Of a DNA stretch of 64,000 nt, positions 10,558-19,608 are shown piece after piece. A program made the position numbers and the translations under genes. The notes below the pieces were generated by a model. It did not search any database. It was not told where the DNA came from and worked only from the letters and a program-made list of their open reading frames with translations. The DNA comes from RGIG2945 sp045540355. GTDB taxonomy: Bacteria; Bacillota; Clostridia; Oscillospirales; Acutalibacteraceae. The first letter of the stretch is position 1, and each line of letters opens with the position of its first letter. The stretch lies in assembly GCA_045540355.1 (NCBI GenBank), contig JAZQHB010000098.1:1-64000 (forward strand), written 5' to 3'.

Positions 10558-12443
10558 TAGTTTAATATACCTTCTTTAAAGCCGCCTGTTCCGAAAAAGT
10601 CAAAGAGCTTTTTATCAATAAACTTAGAAACATTATTCACAATATTCATATACCAGGTTTCCTCGACAACTTCTTCCGCTTCCAAAACGCCGAGAGTAAC
10701 GAGTGTATCACGAGCATTTTCAATAACCGCATTATCAATATCGGGGTCATTGATTGTTCTATCCATCATAACTGCGATTTCATCCAACGCGTCTTGTGCA
10801 AGCTTTACCTCTTCAGCCTTTGCGGGGTTATTTTTATTATCCTCCACGAAATCTTCAAGTTCATAGAGATAACAATCACCTTTTACAAGGTCATAGAGGT
10901 TTCTTGACTTGTTGAACTGAGGGTAAGTATCCTTGCAATCATCAACGCTCTTAATTTGACCGTTTGCAAGTGCAAAGGCAAGATTGATAGCGGTGTTGTT
11001 TCGTTCAAGCTCATGCTTCTGCTTATAGAAGCACCAGGTTCTGTCAGGTGCCTGCGATGTTGAAAGGTCAACCGATCCGTCAGGTGAAAGATATTTACTG
11101 TCAGAAACATTTTCAAGCTTTTCTCCGGGCACTGTATATGTTGCACCCGGTGCTGTTGAGCTTATCTGAATAATCTCATCTGAGTTTGTTGTGGGTGAAG
11201 AATAGAGAAATTTGAAAATATCATAGTCAGGGCTACCCTCGCCAAACTCAAGTCCGTATCCGCAAATGAAATAGAACTCCATACCATACTCGTTTTCAAG
11301 CCGTGTCATTCTGTCTCTAAGAGTAGTCTGTGCTTCGTAATATTCACGGGTCTGTGCTTTTACATACGCGAGCTCGGGTGTCGAAAGGTAGTTTTCTTCA
11401 ATCGCTTCATATCTTCCACTCGGAATCAAAGCAAGAAGCGACGGAGTTTTCAGGAGAAAATCACTCACAATGCCGTTAATAAACGCATCAATAAAATCTC
11501 TTAAGGTCTGCTTTGAAAGCAATCTGAGTGCAACATCAAGCAAGGTTGAAACAAGAGGTGTATATGCTTCTTCAACACCAAACAAACCTGAAAGCAACTG
11601 CGAAAAAGTTCCGTCATAGAACATCTCAGCTGAATTGTATGCATATTTAGCCTCGATAAGGTCAGCTATAACATCACTACCGTCCCAGGCACCGACAATG
11701 CTGACTACTCTTGCAACATCATTTGAATCGCCATACTTTGCAAGGTAAGCACTTACGACAGATGCACCCATGCTCATAGGAACAAGTACAACCTTATCTT
11801 TATCCGAATACTTGCCGAGTACGGTTTCCGTTATAAACTCATTAAGACCGTCAGCATTATGAGGAATAAATGAAAAAGCCGAATAATTATAGCAGAAGAT
11901 ATTTTCAGCTCCAACCTTTGCAACAATATCCTGACAAGGTATTGATCTGTAGAAATTACCTAAATTGAGTTCGTTGTACTCAGAAAGAGGATATTTCTTG
12001 ACAGTGTCTTCTACATCTTCCGGCAATTTTCCATTTTCATCAATCATGTTACAACGAAGTAACTTTGCTGCAATGGCACCAACATCTTCAGATTTAACAA
12101 AATTTTTATCGAGTACTATTGTTGCAAGCAGCTCTCCCAAGACTTTCAATATACGCATCAAATGTCTCGGACTTGATAAAAGACCGTCAAAGTCAGCATA
12201 GAAAAGATTATATTCGATAATATTTCCTTCTTCATCTAACTTGTATGTACCGTCCGGGTTAACAAGATGTGTCCATGTCTGACCAATACCCGTTACGAAT
12301 ATAATCGGATATTCGCAATCAACTGTTTCTGTAAGATTTTCAGCATCTGCGACAATCACCTCTGTTTCCTTGGCTGCAAAAGCAGGTATAACAGATACCA
12401 TCAAAAGTGCCGTTACGAGTAAAACAGAAATCAATTTTTTCAC
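10557..12443 (-). CDS. Secreted lipase-like alpha/beta hydrolase (second)
   Basis: The start is GTG 12443, with AAGGAGG at 12451-12457 and a 7-nt spacer. The 628-residue product has a signal peptide (KKLISVLLVTALLMVSVIPAFAA). The mature part opens with IIFVTGIGQTW, an oxyanion-strand pattern like that of the 8998 protein, and has a nucleophile motif PMSMGAS with Ser224 in place of GxSxG. The remainder, including an acidic helical C-terminus, is unassigned. Acyl-ester hydrolysis outside the cell is inferred. The gene is the last of a tight minus-strand operon: the stop of trmB lies inside its Shine-Dalgarno sequence, 12 nt before the start. Confidence 0.65.
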   Translation of the reverse strand: MKKLISVLLVTALLMVSVIPAFAAKETEVIVADAENLTETVDCEYPIIFVTGIGQTWTHLVNPDGTYKLDEEGNIIEYNLFYADFDGLLSSPRHLMRILKVLGELLATIVLDKNFVKSEDVGAIAAKLLRCNMIDENGKLPEDVEDTVKKYPLSEYNELNLGNFYRSIPCQDIVAKVGAENIFCYNYSAFSFIPHNADGLNEFITETVLGKYSDKDKVVLVPMSMGASVVSAYLAKYGDSNDVARVVSIVGAWDGSDVIADLIEAKYAYNSAEMFYDGTFSQLLSGLFGVEEAYTPLVSTLLDVALRLLSKQTLRDFIDAFINGIVSDFLLKTPSLLALIPSGRYEAIEENYLSTPELAYVKAQTREYYEAQTTLRDRMTRLENEYGMEFYFICGYGLEFGEGSPDYDIFKFLYSSPTTNSDEIIQISSTAPGATYTVPGEKLENVSDSKYLSPDGSVDLSTSQAPDRTWCFYKQKHELERNNTAINLAFALANGQIKSVDDCKDTYPQFNKSRNLYDLVKGDCYLYELEDFVEDNKNNPAKAEEVKLAQDALDEIAVMMDRTINDPDIDNAVIENARDTLVTLGVLEAEEVVEETWYMNIVNNVSKFIDKKLFDFFGTGGFKEGILN

Positions 12444-12455
12444 AATAAAACCTCC

Positions 12456-13124
12456 TTATTTCATATATGCTTCAAGTCTGTATATAGGCATTCCCATTGA
12501 AGAAAAGCGATGCTCGTATTCCGTTACGATGTTACCTTCAAAATCACTGTTGTGTAAATCCAAAGATATATTTTTGAGTGCAAATCCGTTTTGTGAAAAC
12601 TCCTGAATTGAAAACTCAAAGAAATGCATATTATCAGTTTTCTGATGAATTTCACCGTCAGGTTTTAAAAGCTGCTTATATATCTCAAGGAAGTTGTGAT
12701 GTGTCAGACGGTGAATTGCATATTTTGCTTTCGGAAACGGACAAGAAAAATTCAGAAAAATCTGCTCGATACTGTTTTCAGGCAGATACTTCGGAAGGTA
12801 CTCTGCACATCCCTGTAAGAAAAAGAGATTTTTCAATTCCATTCTCTGTGCTTTTTCGCAAGCCTGAACAATAACATTTTCAACTTTCTCAACAGCAAGG
12901 ATATTTATTTCGGGATGTCTTTTTGCATACTCGCAAGCAAACTGTCCCTTGCCGCACCCTATTTCAAGCAATACGGGATTTTCATTTCCGAATATCTTTT
13001 CAAAATCAAGATACTCTTTTACCTTTATTGCTTCGATGAAATTCTTCTCCTCGGAATACATCTGGAAATAGTTATGACAATTGTCCATTCTTTGTTCCAG
13101 ATTCTTTTTTCTTCTCATTCTCAT
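12456..13124 (-). CDS. trmB: tRNA (guanine-N7-)-methyltransferase, with an atypical active-site motif
   Basis: This 222-residue class I SAM methyltransferase would make m7G46 in tRNA. It shows the SAM-binding motif LLEIGCGKGQF (about residues 50-60), the acidic AVEK strand end, and the C-terminal TrmB signature TEYEHRFSSMG. The central motif, normally (N)FSDPWPKKRH, reads NFSCPFPKAKY here: the usual Asp is Cys and the Trp is Phe. Codons around 12740 confirm TGT for the Cys. Family membership is secure from overall pattern and length, but activity could be altered. The gene sits between an FAD oxidoreductase (14-nt gap) and a secreted lipase, an unusual place for a tRNA-modification gene. Confidence 0.85.
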   Translation of the reverse strand: MRMRRKKNLEQRMDNCHNYFQMYSEEKNFIEAIKVKEYLDFEKIFGNENPVLLEIGCGKGQFACEYAKRHPEINILAVEKVENVIVQACEKAQRMELKNLFFLQGCAEYLPKYLPENSIEQIFLNFSCPFPKAKYAIHRLTHHNFLEIYKQLLKPDGEIHQKTDNMHFFEFSIQEFSQNGFALKNISLDLHNSDFEGNIVTEYEHRFSSMGMPIYRLEAYMK

Positions 13125-13138
13125 TTGTAATGCCTCGG

Positions 13139-14902
13139 TTATAAAATATTTATTGAGTGAATACCGACTATTTCGTATCCGTTTGTTTCGGTAAGTGTTA
13201 TTCGAAGTCCGTCCGCTGAAAGACCGACGGGCAATTTAACAAGTCTTTGATAGTTGTCTTTAACTCCGTCAATTTCTTTGTATTCTCCGTTTATCAAAGC
13301 TTCAATTTTAAGTGATTTCACAAGTGTTTTAGGAACACAAACAGGCTTGAGTGACAATTTTCTGTTACAAATTGTAATTTTATCACGAAGTGATTCTTCG
13401 TCAGAAACTGTATCTCTGTTAAGGTCGCTGTTGAAAACAAAGTGAATTTCGTTTACTTCACTTGTTTTATCAAAAGTAATTTCAATTGTATCGCCACACT
13501 TACCTACCCACCTGTTTTTACATTCGCCTATCGGACGTTGATAGCCGTTTATCAGCATTTCAACATCTTTACCGCTTGATTTATAGGTAGCATTTTTTGA
13601 AATTTCAGACATTTCCATTTTGTTAAACGGAATATAGCAATCGTCTTGCATCAGAGTTTGTTGTAACTCTTTGATATGATTTTGATATACTCCTCGCGGA
13701 GTTGTATCGTACTTCTTCGCAATTGAAGCAGCAGTACCCAAAGCCTGTCCTAAAATTGAACAAGTAGCCATAACTCTTGTTGAGCTTAAAGCAGCGTGAG
13801 TTACGCTGATATTTCTTCCTGCAAAGAAAAGGTTACTGATATTCTTTGAATAAATACATCTGTACGGTATTCCGTAAGGTGATGGTGCAGGCCAAAATGT
13901 AGTTGCTCTTTCATTACCGTTGAGTCCTCTCGGGTCGTGGTCATCCATAGTCCATCCGCCGTAAGCAATAATATCGTCAAATCTGCCCTCTGCTTCAATG
14001 TCATTCTGCGTCATTATATAATCACCGACATATCTGCGACTCTCACGCTTACCGGGTAAAAAGCTTAAAAAACTCAAGTCCCAGTTATCAGCATTTATCT
14101 CGTGGTCATTTTTTATAAAATCCCACATGCCGTAAGCAGCACGAACAAGTTCATCGCGAAGTTCTTCGGTATCGTGAATACTGTCAGCTTCACCACCGAG
14201 TTCAAGATACCAGAAGTTTTCATAGTTGCTCGTCATATTGGGATATCTCGGATAAAGATTTTCCCTCGTAAACTTTCTTGATTGTTCCGGCGGAATGAAT
14301 GAAATTTTTCTGTCCGTTTCAACCGCCTGCAACTGACAAGTCATTCCCATTGTCTTTTTATCGGCAACTTCAGGTTCGATGCTTTCGTTAAACTCACTTC
14401 TTGCCTCTCTGCCTACGCGATATTCTGCACCTGTCAAGGGTGCTAAAATACTGTCACCTGAACAGTCTGCAAAATATCTTGCTTCAACTGTGTGCCACAT
14501 CTGAGTGGTAGTCTGCCAGCCCACAATTTTTTTAATTGAATCGCCCTCAAGTTCTGCATCGTTACAGGAACAATTCATTATAAGTGTTATGTTCTTTTCA
14601 CGTTTTACAAGGTCAAAAAATACGCTGTCCCATATGGGATATGTTCTGTTGGGGTTTCTGTAATAATTTTCAAGATGTATTTCTTCAAGAATACCGGTTT
14701 CTCGGTTATTACTACCATGTGCACCGCATATCCACATTCGAATTTCAGATGACGCGTTACCGCCTAAAACCGGTCTGTCCTGCATAAGAACGACCTTTAA
14801 CCCGTGTCTTGCTGCCGCAACTGCTGCACAAAGACCCGACATACCGCCACCGACTACACATAAATCTGCTTTATGATTTATTTTTCTGAGATTTTTATTC
14901 AT
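13139..14902 (-). CDS. FAD-dependent oxidoreductase (FAD_oxidored family)
   Basis: This 587-residue protein starts at ATG 14902 behind AGGTG. The N-terminal Rossmann motif is ADLCVVGGGMSGLCAAVAAA (residues about 12-31), followed by RPVLGGNASSEIRMW, which is characteristic of the FAD_oxidored family (PF12831). A late GRNISVTHAALSSTRVM segment is the second FAD contact typical of the family. The last 150 residues are an extra beta-rich domain. There is no signal peptide, so it is cytoplasmic. Relatives often sit in carbohydrate-use loci, but their substrates are mostly unknown. It follows the SGNH hydrolase by 11 nt and precedes trmB by 14 nt. The reaction is not assignable from sequence. Confidence 0.8.
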   Translation of the reverse strand: MNKNLRKINHKADLCVVGGGMSGLCAAVAAARHGLKVVLMQDRPVLGGNASSEIRMWICGAHGSNNRETGILEEIHLENYYRNPNRTYPIWDSVFFDLVKREKNITLIMNCSCNDAELEGDSIKKIVGWQTTTQMWHTVEARYFADCSGDSILAPLTGAEYRVGREARSEFNESIEPEVADKKTMGMTCQLQAVETDRKISFIPPEQSRKFTRENLYPRYPNMTSNYENFWYLELGGEADSIHDTEELRDELVRAAYGMWDFIKNDHEINADNWDLSFLSFLPGKRESRRYVGDYIMTQNDIEAEGRFDDIIAYGGWTMDDHDPRGLNGNERATTFWPAPSPYGIPYRCIYSKNISNLFFAGRNISVTHAALSSTRVMATCSILGQALGTAASIAKKYDTTPRGVYQNHIKELQQTLMQDDCYIPFNKMEMSEISKNATYKSSGKDVEMLINGYQRPIGECKNRWVGKCGDTIEITFDKTSEVNEIHFVFNSDLNRDTVSDEESLRDKITICNRKLSLKPVCVPKTLVKSLKIEALINGEYKEIDGVKDNYQRLVKLPVGLSADGLRITLTETNGYEIVGIHSINIL

Positions 14903-14913
14903 GCAATCACCTA

Positions 14914-15984
14914 CTAAAAATAGAGTATTTTATTCAGAATAGGATAAAGTGTTTCTGCAAATTTAAAAAATCCGAGGTCGTTCGGATGACAACCGTCAAT
15001 CGTACAAGCATCAGCTTCGGATCCACGGAAGATTGTTGCACCGTCTATGAAATAAACATTTTTGTCGCCGTTTGCAAGTGCCTTCTGATAGGTTTCCATA
15101 ATCACACTTCTGCGTTCGTCATCACAATTGGACTTGAAAGGTGCTGTTTTGTAGTCAGGTCGTGAAATCATGATATACGGTAAATCAGGCTGTGCTTTTC
15201 TGATTGTTTCATACATCTTAAAGTGGGTATTCTGCAAATGCTCAACCGTCGGTGCATTATGGTCATAATCAGCAACGAATGCAAGCATTTTAAGACCCGC
15301 CATATAATTTACAATTTCATCTTCGGCACGACCGCTCCCCGAAAAACCTAAATTTATGTAATCCATATTAAGCATTCTCGACAAAAAATTCTGATAGGAA
15401 TTTCCGGGTCTTGATGCACTCGCTCCCTGTGTTATAGATGAGCCGTAAAAAACTATCGGTAATTCGTTATAATACTTCGCAGGCTTTTCAAAGTCCGCTC
15501 CTTTTTTTACTCCGATATATAACTTTTCAACGCAATTATACAAAGGAAAATTGATGATATAGTCCTTCATTTCACCTTTTGTATCAATTACGGATTCGTA
15601 GCCTTCGGGGGAATCTGACGGCGGTGTGAAAGTATTGTAATAACTGTATTTTCCATCGGTTTCCGAACGGATAAACATATCAAATCCGGACATTCCTATC
15701 ACAGTCATCTTGCTCATTCTTGTCTGTTTGCCCCACTTGGCATTAACTGCGATGTACGGAGAATTTGTTCTGAATCTTACACGGATACCTGCTGTGTGTT
15801 TATTAAGCATTTCAACTGAGTCTGAAACAGTTTTCGCTACATCAGACGGTATTCTCGCATAAGGATTGACCTCAACTGCACCGTATAATTCAAACGGAGC
15901 TTCAGCTGCATCGAGCCACACTATATCTTCTTTATCAATCTTTGTTTCAACTTTTAAATTTTTATCTGCTTTTGTAATATCCAC
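14914..15984 (-). CDS. SGNH/GDSL-family esterase with GxDLY domain (copy 1)
   Basis: The product is about 356 residues in the GxDLY (PF14607) plus Lipase_GDSL_3 (PF14606) arrangement. The first half is a beta domain with SGFDMFI, a variant GxDLY. The SGNH domain carries YGSSITQGASASRPG (catalytic Ser186 if counted from GTG 15993), NLGFSGSG and a C-terminal DGCHPND (Asp333/His336 in that numbering). I prefer GTG 15984, because GAGGTG at 15996-15991 then stands 6 nt upstream; the GTG at 15993 would overlap that site. Carbohydrate-ester deacylation is the likely role; the substrate is unknown. No signal peptide is seen. It is closely related to the 21069-22124 gene. Confidence 0.8.
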   Translation of the reverse strand: MDITKADKNLKVETKIDKEDIVWLDAAEAPFELYGAVEVNPYARIPSDVAKTVSDSVEMLNKHTAGIRVRFRTNSPYIAVNAKWGKQTRMSKMTVIGMSGFDMFIRSETDGKYSYYNTFTPPSDSPEGYESVIDTKGEMKDYIINFPLYNCVEKLYIGVKKGADFEKPAKYYNELPIVFYGSSITQGASASRPGNSYQNFLSRMLNMDYINLGFSGSGRAEDEIVNYMAGLKMLAFVADYDHNAPTVEHLQNTHFKMYETIRKAQPDLPYIMISRPDYKTAPFKSNCDDERRSVIMETYQKALANGDKNVYFIDGATIFRGSEADACTIDGCHPNDLGFFKFAETLYPILNKILYF

Positions 15985-15994
15985 AAGAAACACC

Positions 15995-16771
15995 TCAATT
16001 ATTTATGACATCACCGACACCGTTCAGAATATACTGCGGTTGATACGGGAAAAGCTTTAAATCTTCTCTTGATGTAACACCGCTCAATACAAGAACGGTG
16101 TCAATTTCAGATTCGATACCTGCTACAATATCAGTATCCATGCGGTCACCTATGATCGCAATATCCTCTTGCTCACAACCTAAAATACTCATTCCGTGAC
16201 GCATCATCAAAGGGTTGGGTTTTCCCAGGAAATATGCCTGTTGTCCTGTCGCCATTTCGATTGGAGCCGTCAATGCCCGACAAGCAGGAATTGCGGCACC
16301 GTCAGCATCGGGACCTGTTAAGTCGGAGTTTGTTCCGATAAGCTTTGCACCACCCTGAATAAGCTTTACAGCCTTACGGATTGCTGCATAGTTATAGTTA
16401 TTTGTTTCACCCACAACAACATAATCGGGGTTCATATCATTCATTGAAACACCTGCATCGTAAAGTGCATTCATAAGACCCGGCTCACCTATTACATAAG
16501 CAGTGCATCCGGGATTCTGCTTTTTAAGATATGCTGCAGTTGAAAGTGCCGATGTATAAAAATGTGATTCGTCTATCTCAAGACCCAATCTCTGCATTTT
16601 AAGAGAAAGCTCTTTGGGTGAGCGTTCCGAGCTGTTTGTCAAAAAGAGAAATTTCTTATTCTCTTTATAAAGCCATTCAACAAATTCCTTTGCACCCGGC
16701 AACAATCTGTTCTGATGATAGACAACACCGTCCATATCACATATAAAACCTTTTTTATCCTGTAAACTCAT
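15995..16771 (-). CDS. HAD-IIA family sugar-phosphate/nucleotide phosphatase (NagD-like)
   Basis: The HAD motif I FICDMDGVVY near the start, motif II FLTNSSERSP, the family-typical cap, and motif III/IV GKPNPLMM plus IIGDRMDTDIVAG identify a NagD/PNPase-type HAD phosphatase of about 258 residues, a normal length. ATG 16771 is chosen because GGAGG (16783-16779) lies 7 nt upstream; ATG 16777 would be only 1 nt from it, and longer starts would include the promoter. It is the first gene of the operon HAD - SGNH - FAD oxidoreductase - trmB - lipase. Its TGA (15997-15995) overlaps the next gene's ribosome site. The substrate is inferred to be a small phosphomonoester. Confidence 0.85.
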   Translation of the reverse strand: MSLQDKKGFICDMDGVVYHQNRLLPGAKEFVEWLYKENKKFLFLTNSSERSPKELSLKMQRLGLEIDESHFYTSALSTAAYLKKQNPGCTAYVIGEPGLMNALYDAGVSMNDMNPDYVVVGETNNYNYAAIRKAVKLIQGGAKLIGTNSDLTGPDADGAAIPACRALTAPIEMATGQQAYFLGKPNPLMMRHGMSILGCEQEDIAIIGDRMDTDIVAGIESEIDTVLVLSGVTSREDLKLFPYQPQYILNGVGDVINN

Positions 16772-16799
16772 ATTCATACCTCCGTTGGTTACTGAAAAA

Positions 16800-16828
16800 A
16801 GTATATCATATATCAATCCGAGTTTCAA
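16800..16828 (-). promoter_or_regulatory. Promoter of the HAD-SGNH-FAD-trmB-lipase operon
   Basis: TTGAAA (16828-16823), a 17-bp spacer and TATACT (16805-16800) lie just upstream of the GGAGG of the HAD gene. It is the only convincing promoter seen ahead of the five-gene minus-strand run. Confidence 0.7.
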
Positions 16829-16842
16829 GAATAAAAATGCTC

Positions 16843-16872
16843 TTGACTTAAAACTATCGACTATTGTAGAAT
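16843..16872 (+). promoter_or_regulatory. Promoter of the metallophosphoesterase gene
   Basis: TTGACT (16843-16848), an 18-bp spacer and TAGAAT (16867-16872) stand divergent to the HAD operon promoter. The ribosome site AGGAG is at 16931-16935. Confidence 0.6.
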
Positions 16873-16941
16873 AAGTAAGAAAGGCGACTAACCATATAAA
16901 AAACAAATAAATTGAGTTCAACAAATTAAAAGGAGATAAAG

Positions 16942-18135
16942 ATGTTCAAAAAATTTTCAGCTCTGATAATATCATTTGTTCTTATAATTGTATTTAATTT
17001 GCAGGGCTTTGCATTGAATAATACTGCAAAAGCACAAAGATTCAATAACGATTCAAGCTTCCGTATCATGCATATCACAGACACGCATCTTGAATACTAT
17101 AATCTTGATAAATCAGTTTGGCTGATTGAAGAAGCTTGTGTCAGGGAGCAGCCCGATTTAATTGCTTTGACCGGTGATATTGCAATGTCTGACGATAAAG
17201 AAGAAATGCTCACTTGCATTGACAGACTGATGAACATATTTGAAGAATATAAAATCCCTGTTGCTGTCACTTTCGGCAACCACGATATCGAAACTCCGCA
17301 TTTTAACGGCGAAGAGCTGATACAGATATATAATAGCTATAACTGCTCGATTTCTATAGACGAAGGCGATGAATTGACAGGTTGCGGAACATACAATGTA
17401 CCGATTTTATCTTCAAAAAGTGACGACATAAAATATAATCTCTGGTTCTTTGATTCAGGCTCATCTGACGGTGAGGGTCACTATTCAAATGTACCTGCCG
17501 ACCAGGTAGAATGGTATAAAGAAAAATCCGAGTGGCTTGAAAAGGAGAACACAAAAAAGATTGATTCACTTGCTTTTCAGCATATAATCGTTCCTGAAAT
17601 TTACGATGCATTGGATAAGCGTTCATATAAAATTCCTTACGCTTATGAGCATCTGTATAACAAAGGTGAATATTATTATTTTAATCAGGACTTGGAAAAT
17701 CACGGTCTTTTGCATGAAACACCGTGCCCGGGATATTATAATCACGGTCAGTTTGAAGCTATGGTAAACCGCGGTGATGTTCACGGAATTTTTACGGGAC
17801 ACGACCATACAAATGCTTTCAGCGTGAAATATAAAAACATCAACATCACTAACTCGTTAAGCACGAGATATAACTCTGATATGTTTTCTACTCAATACGG
17901 CTACAGAATCATTGATATAAACGAAAATAACACAAGCAAATACAGCACAAGAGTTGTGCATTGGTATGATTTTTTTGAACTTAACGACGCTTTTGAGCTT
18001 TATAAAAACGGCGACAAGTTCGGCGGAAATTTAGCTTTGGAGATTACCTTTAAAGGCTTTTTCCAGAAATACGGACAGCTTCTCGGAATAAAATTAACAG
18101 AGCTTTTCACAGGCAGACAAGTAAATTATCAATAA
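16942..18135 (+). CDS. Secreted calcineurin-like metallophosphoesterase
   Basis: This 397-residue protein has a signal peptide (KKFSALIISFVLIIVFNLQGFA). All metal-site motifs of the calcineurin-like family are visible in order: ITDTHLEY (Asp47, His49), LTGDIAMS, TFGNHDIE, a mid-protein His in LAFQHIIVPE, and FTGHDHTNAF. It is therefore likely an extracellular di-metal phosphatase or phosphodiesterase, similar to bacterial proteins related to purple acid phosphatase or Icc. The C-terminal 60 residues are unassigned. It is transcribed alone between a divergent operon and a terminator. Confidence 0.85.
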   Translation: MFKKFSALIISFVLIIVFNLQGFALNNTAKAQRFNNDSSFRIMHITDTHLEYYNLDKSVWLIEEACVREQPDLIALTGDIAMSDDKEEMLTCIDRLMNIFEEYKIPVAVTFGNHDIETPHFNGEELIQIYNSYNCSISIDEGDELTGCGTYNVPILSSKSDDIKYNLWFFDSGSSDGEGHYSNVPADQVEWYKEKSEWLEKENTKKIDSLAFQHIIVPEIYDALDKRSYKIPYAYEHLYNKGEYYYFNQDLENHGLLHETPCPGYYNHGQFEAMVNRGDVHGIFTGHDHTNAFSVKYKNINITNSLSTRYNSDMFSTQYGYRIIDINENNTSKYSTRVVHWYDFFELNDAFELYKNGDKFGGNLALEITFKGFFQKYGQLLGIKLTELFTGRQVNYQ

Positions 18136-18150
18136 TTTTTCCTACATTTA

Positions 18151-18192
18151 AAACAAGGCAGTTGCTTCACCGCAACTGCCTTGTTTGTTTTT
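18151..18192. terminator. Bidirectional terminator
   Basis: A 15-bp perfect stem (18151-18165 with 18172-18186) and a 6-nt loop are followed by GTTTTT on the plus strand and preceded by an A-rich tract that serves the minus strand. It ends the metallophosphoesterase and the convergent 18201 gene. Confidence 0.85.
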
Positions 18193-18200
18193 ATTTAATT

Positions 18201-19496
18201 TTATCCGAGCATATCTGCTACTGTATAAGTTTCAGTTTCGCCGTAAATTTTTGTACCATCGAGATTTACTACGAATGAGGTTACTTCAAATGCAGCGTTT
18301 TCGGGAAGATTTTTTACTGTGTATGTGAGGATATATTTCATATCTTCGTTACCTGTGATATCTGCTGCTGTGAGTTTCTTACCGCCTGCTGTGATTGAAG
18401 TGTAAACCGTCTTTGAATTCTTTGTAATTGTCTGTGCCTTGTTATTTGCATTTGTGATAACGAATCCGACTTCCTTATATTTGAGTGAATCAACACAGGT
18501 TACAAATCTGATCTGACTGCCGTCTGCATTTGTCTGTGCATTTAATGAGGGTTTAAAGCCTTCTTCGGGTTTTTCAAACTCATAACCGCAATCGTAGTCA
18601 CATTTGTAGTCGCCGTCTTCGTCCTTATGGTCGGTTGAAGGTATTTCTTTTTCATCTGTTGCAATACTACAAATATCACATTTTGCCGTTGCTAAACCTG
18701 TTTGTGTACAAGTGGGAGCAGTTGTTTCAACATAGTTTGTGAATGAGTGATTGCAAGCAACTGACCATGTGCCATTATCATTTTCGGTTATATCACAGCC
18801 CTCGGCTACATATTTTGAGGGGTTTTCGTGAAATTCACCGCCATAGATATCAAATGTACCACCAAAAGTATATTTCTTTCCATAAAATGTACCGCCATTG
18901 ATGATTAAACTTCCCGATGTCCAAATATTACTTTGGAATTCACCACCATTTATAACTGCTTTACCCTCATCCATAACATTAAAATTAGTGAATGCACCGC
19001 CATTGATAACAGCATTTCCACTAAAAACATCAACAGCAAATGCTAAATTAGTGTCACAGATAAAATTACCTGCATCTATTGTTAGACTACCACCTTCAAC
19101 CTGAAGACAAGAACTAACGCTACTTGCCGTTGAATCAATAGTACCATTTATACCACTATCTTTTATTGTAAGGTTACCATTTACATTAATAATTTCATAA
19201 TTAAAGCCAGGAGCAGTTGTAATAGTATTTCCGTTTAAGTCAAGCACAGCAGTAATATTTTCAGGCACTGCAGTTAGAGTTAGAACCGTAGTGTCATCTC
19301 TTATGATGTCAGCACCCAAAATAATATTTCCACCTGCTGTTAAGGCAGTTTCAAGACCTGCAAAAGTGTAAACTGTGTATGTGTCGGTTGCTTCATCGTA
19401 GGTGTAATCTTCAGCCGCAAAGGCAAAGGGAATTGTTGCTGCAATCATTAAGACTGCAAGGATGATTGATAATGTTTTCTTTAAAGTTTTCTGCAT
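18201..19496 (-). CDS. Secreted repeat-containing surface protein of unknown function
   Basis: This 431-residue protein has a signal peptide (LKKTLSIILAVLMIAATIPFAFA). Residues about 60-235 form short beta-rich turns with recurring INGG(E/T)F and LTIDAGNF patterns, like a parallel beta-helix. Then come NPSKYVAEGCDI, a segment recurrent in clostridial surface proteins, and a Cys-rich HKDEDGDYKCDYDCGY stretch preceded by paired cysteines (about 250-305). The last 120 residues are a beta-sandwich-like domain. No sortase motif is seen. The start is ATG 19496 with AAAGGAGG. An adhesion or scaffold role is only inferred. Its leader is unusually complex: a (CTGT)5 promoter spacer and a terminator-like hairpin. 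Confidence 0.65.
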   Translation of the reverse strand: MQKTLKKTLSIILAVLMIAATIPFAFAAEDYTYDEATDTYTVYTFAGLETALTAGGNIILGADIIRDDTTVLTLTAVPENITAVLDLNGNTITTAPGFNYEIINVNGNLTIKDSGINGTIDSTASSVSSCLQVEGGSLTIDAGNFICDTNLAFAVDVFSGNAVINGGAFTNFNVMDEGKAVINGGEFQSNIWTSGSLIINGGTFYGKKYTFGGTFDIYGGEFHENPSKYVAEGCDITENDNGTWSVACNHSFTNYVETTAPTCTQTGLATAKCDICSIATDEKEIPSTDHKDEDGDYKCDYDCGYEFEKPEEGFKPSLNAQTNADGSQIRFVTCVDSLKYKEVGFVITNANNKAQTITKNSKTVYTSITAGGKKLTAADITGNEDMKYILTYTVKNLPENAAFEVTSFVVNLDGTKIYGETETYTVADMLG

Positions 19497-19523
19497 AGTT
19501 TTTCCTCCTTTAAAATTTTATGC

Positions 19524-19568
19524 AAAACAAAAACCGCCAAGTCCGCAAAAAAGCGAACCTGAACGGTT
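19524..19568 (-). promoter_or_regulatory. Terminator-like hairpin in the leader of the 18201-19496 gene
   Basis: Reading the minus strand, AACCG (19568-19564) pairs with CGGTT (19536-19532). Inside it, nine bases (19561-19553) pair with 19546-19538, with two G-U wobbles, closing a T6 loop. A T-rich tail (19531-19524) follows. It stands about 30 nt before the ribosome site and after the nearest promoter, so it could act as an attenuator, or it could end read-through from upstream. Confidence 0.5.
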
Positions 19569-19608
19569 AATTAACAAATATTAAATTGCGTACGGAATTT
19601 ACAGGATA

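Noticed and set aside
16772..16924. An N-terminal hydrophobic extension of the HAD phosphatase
   Set aside because: The extension covers the promoter (16800-16828) and the GGAGG site; the start at 16771 fits the family.
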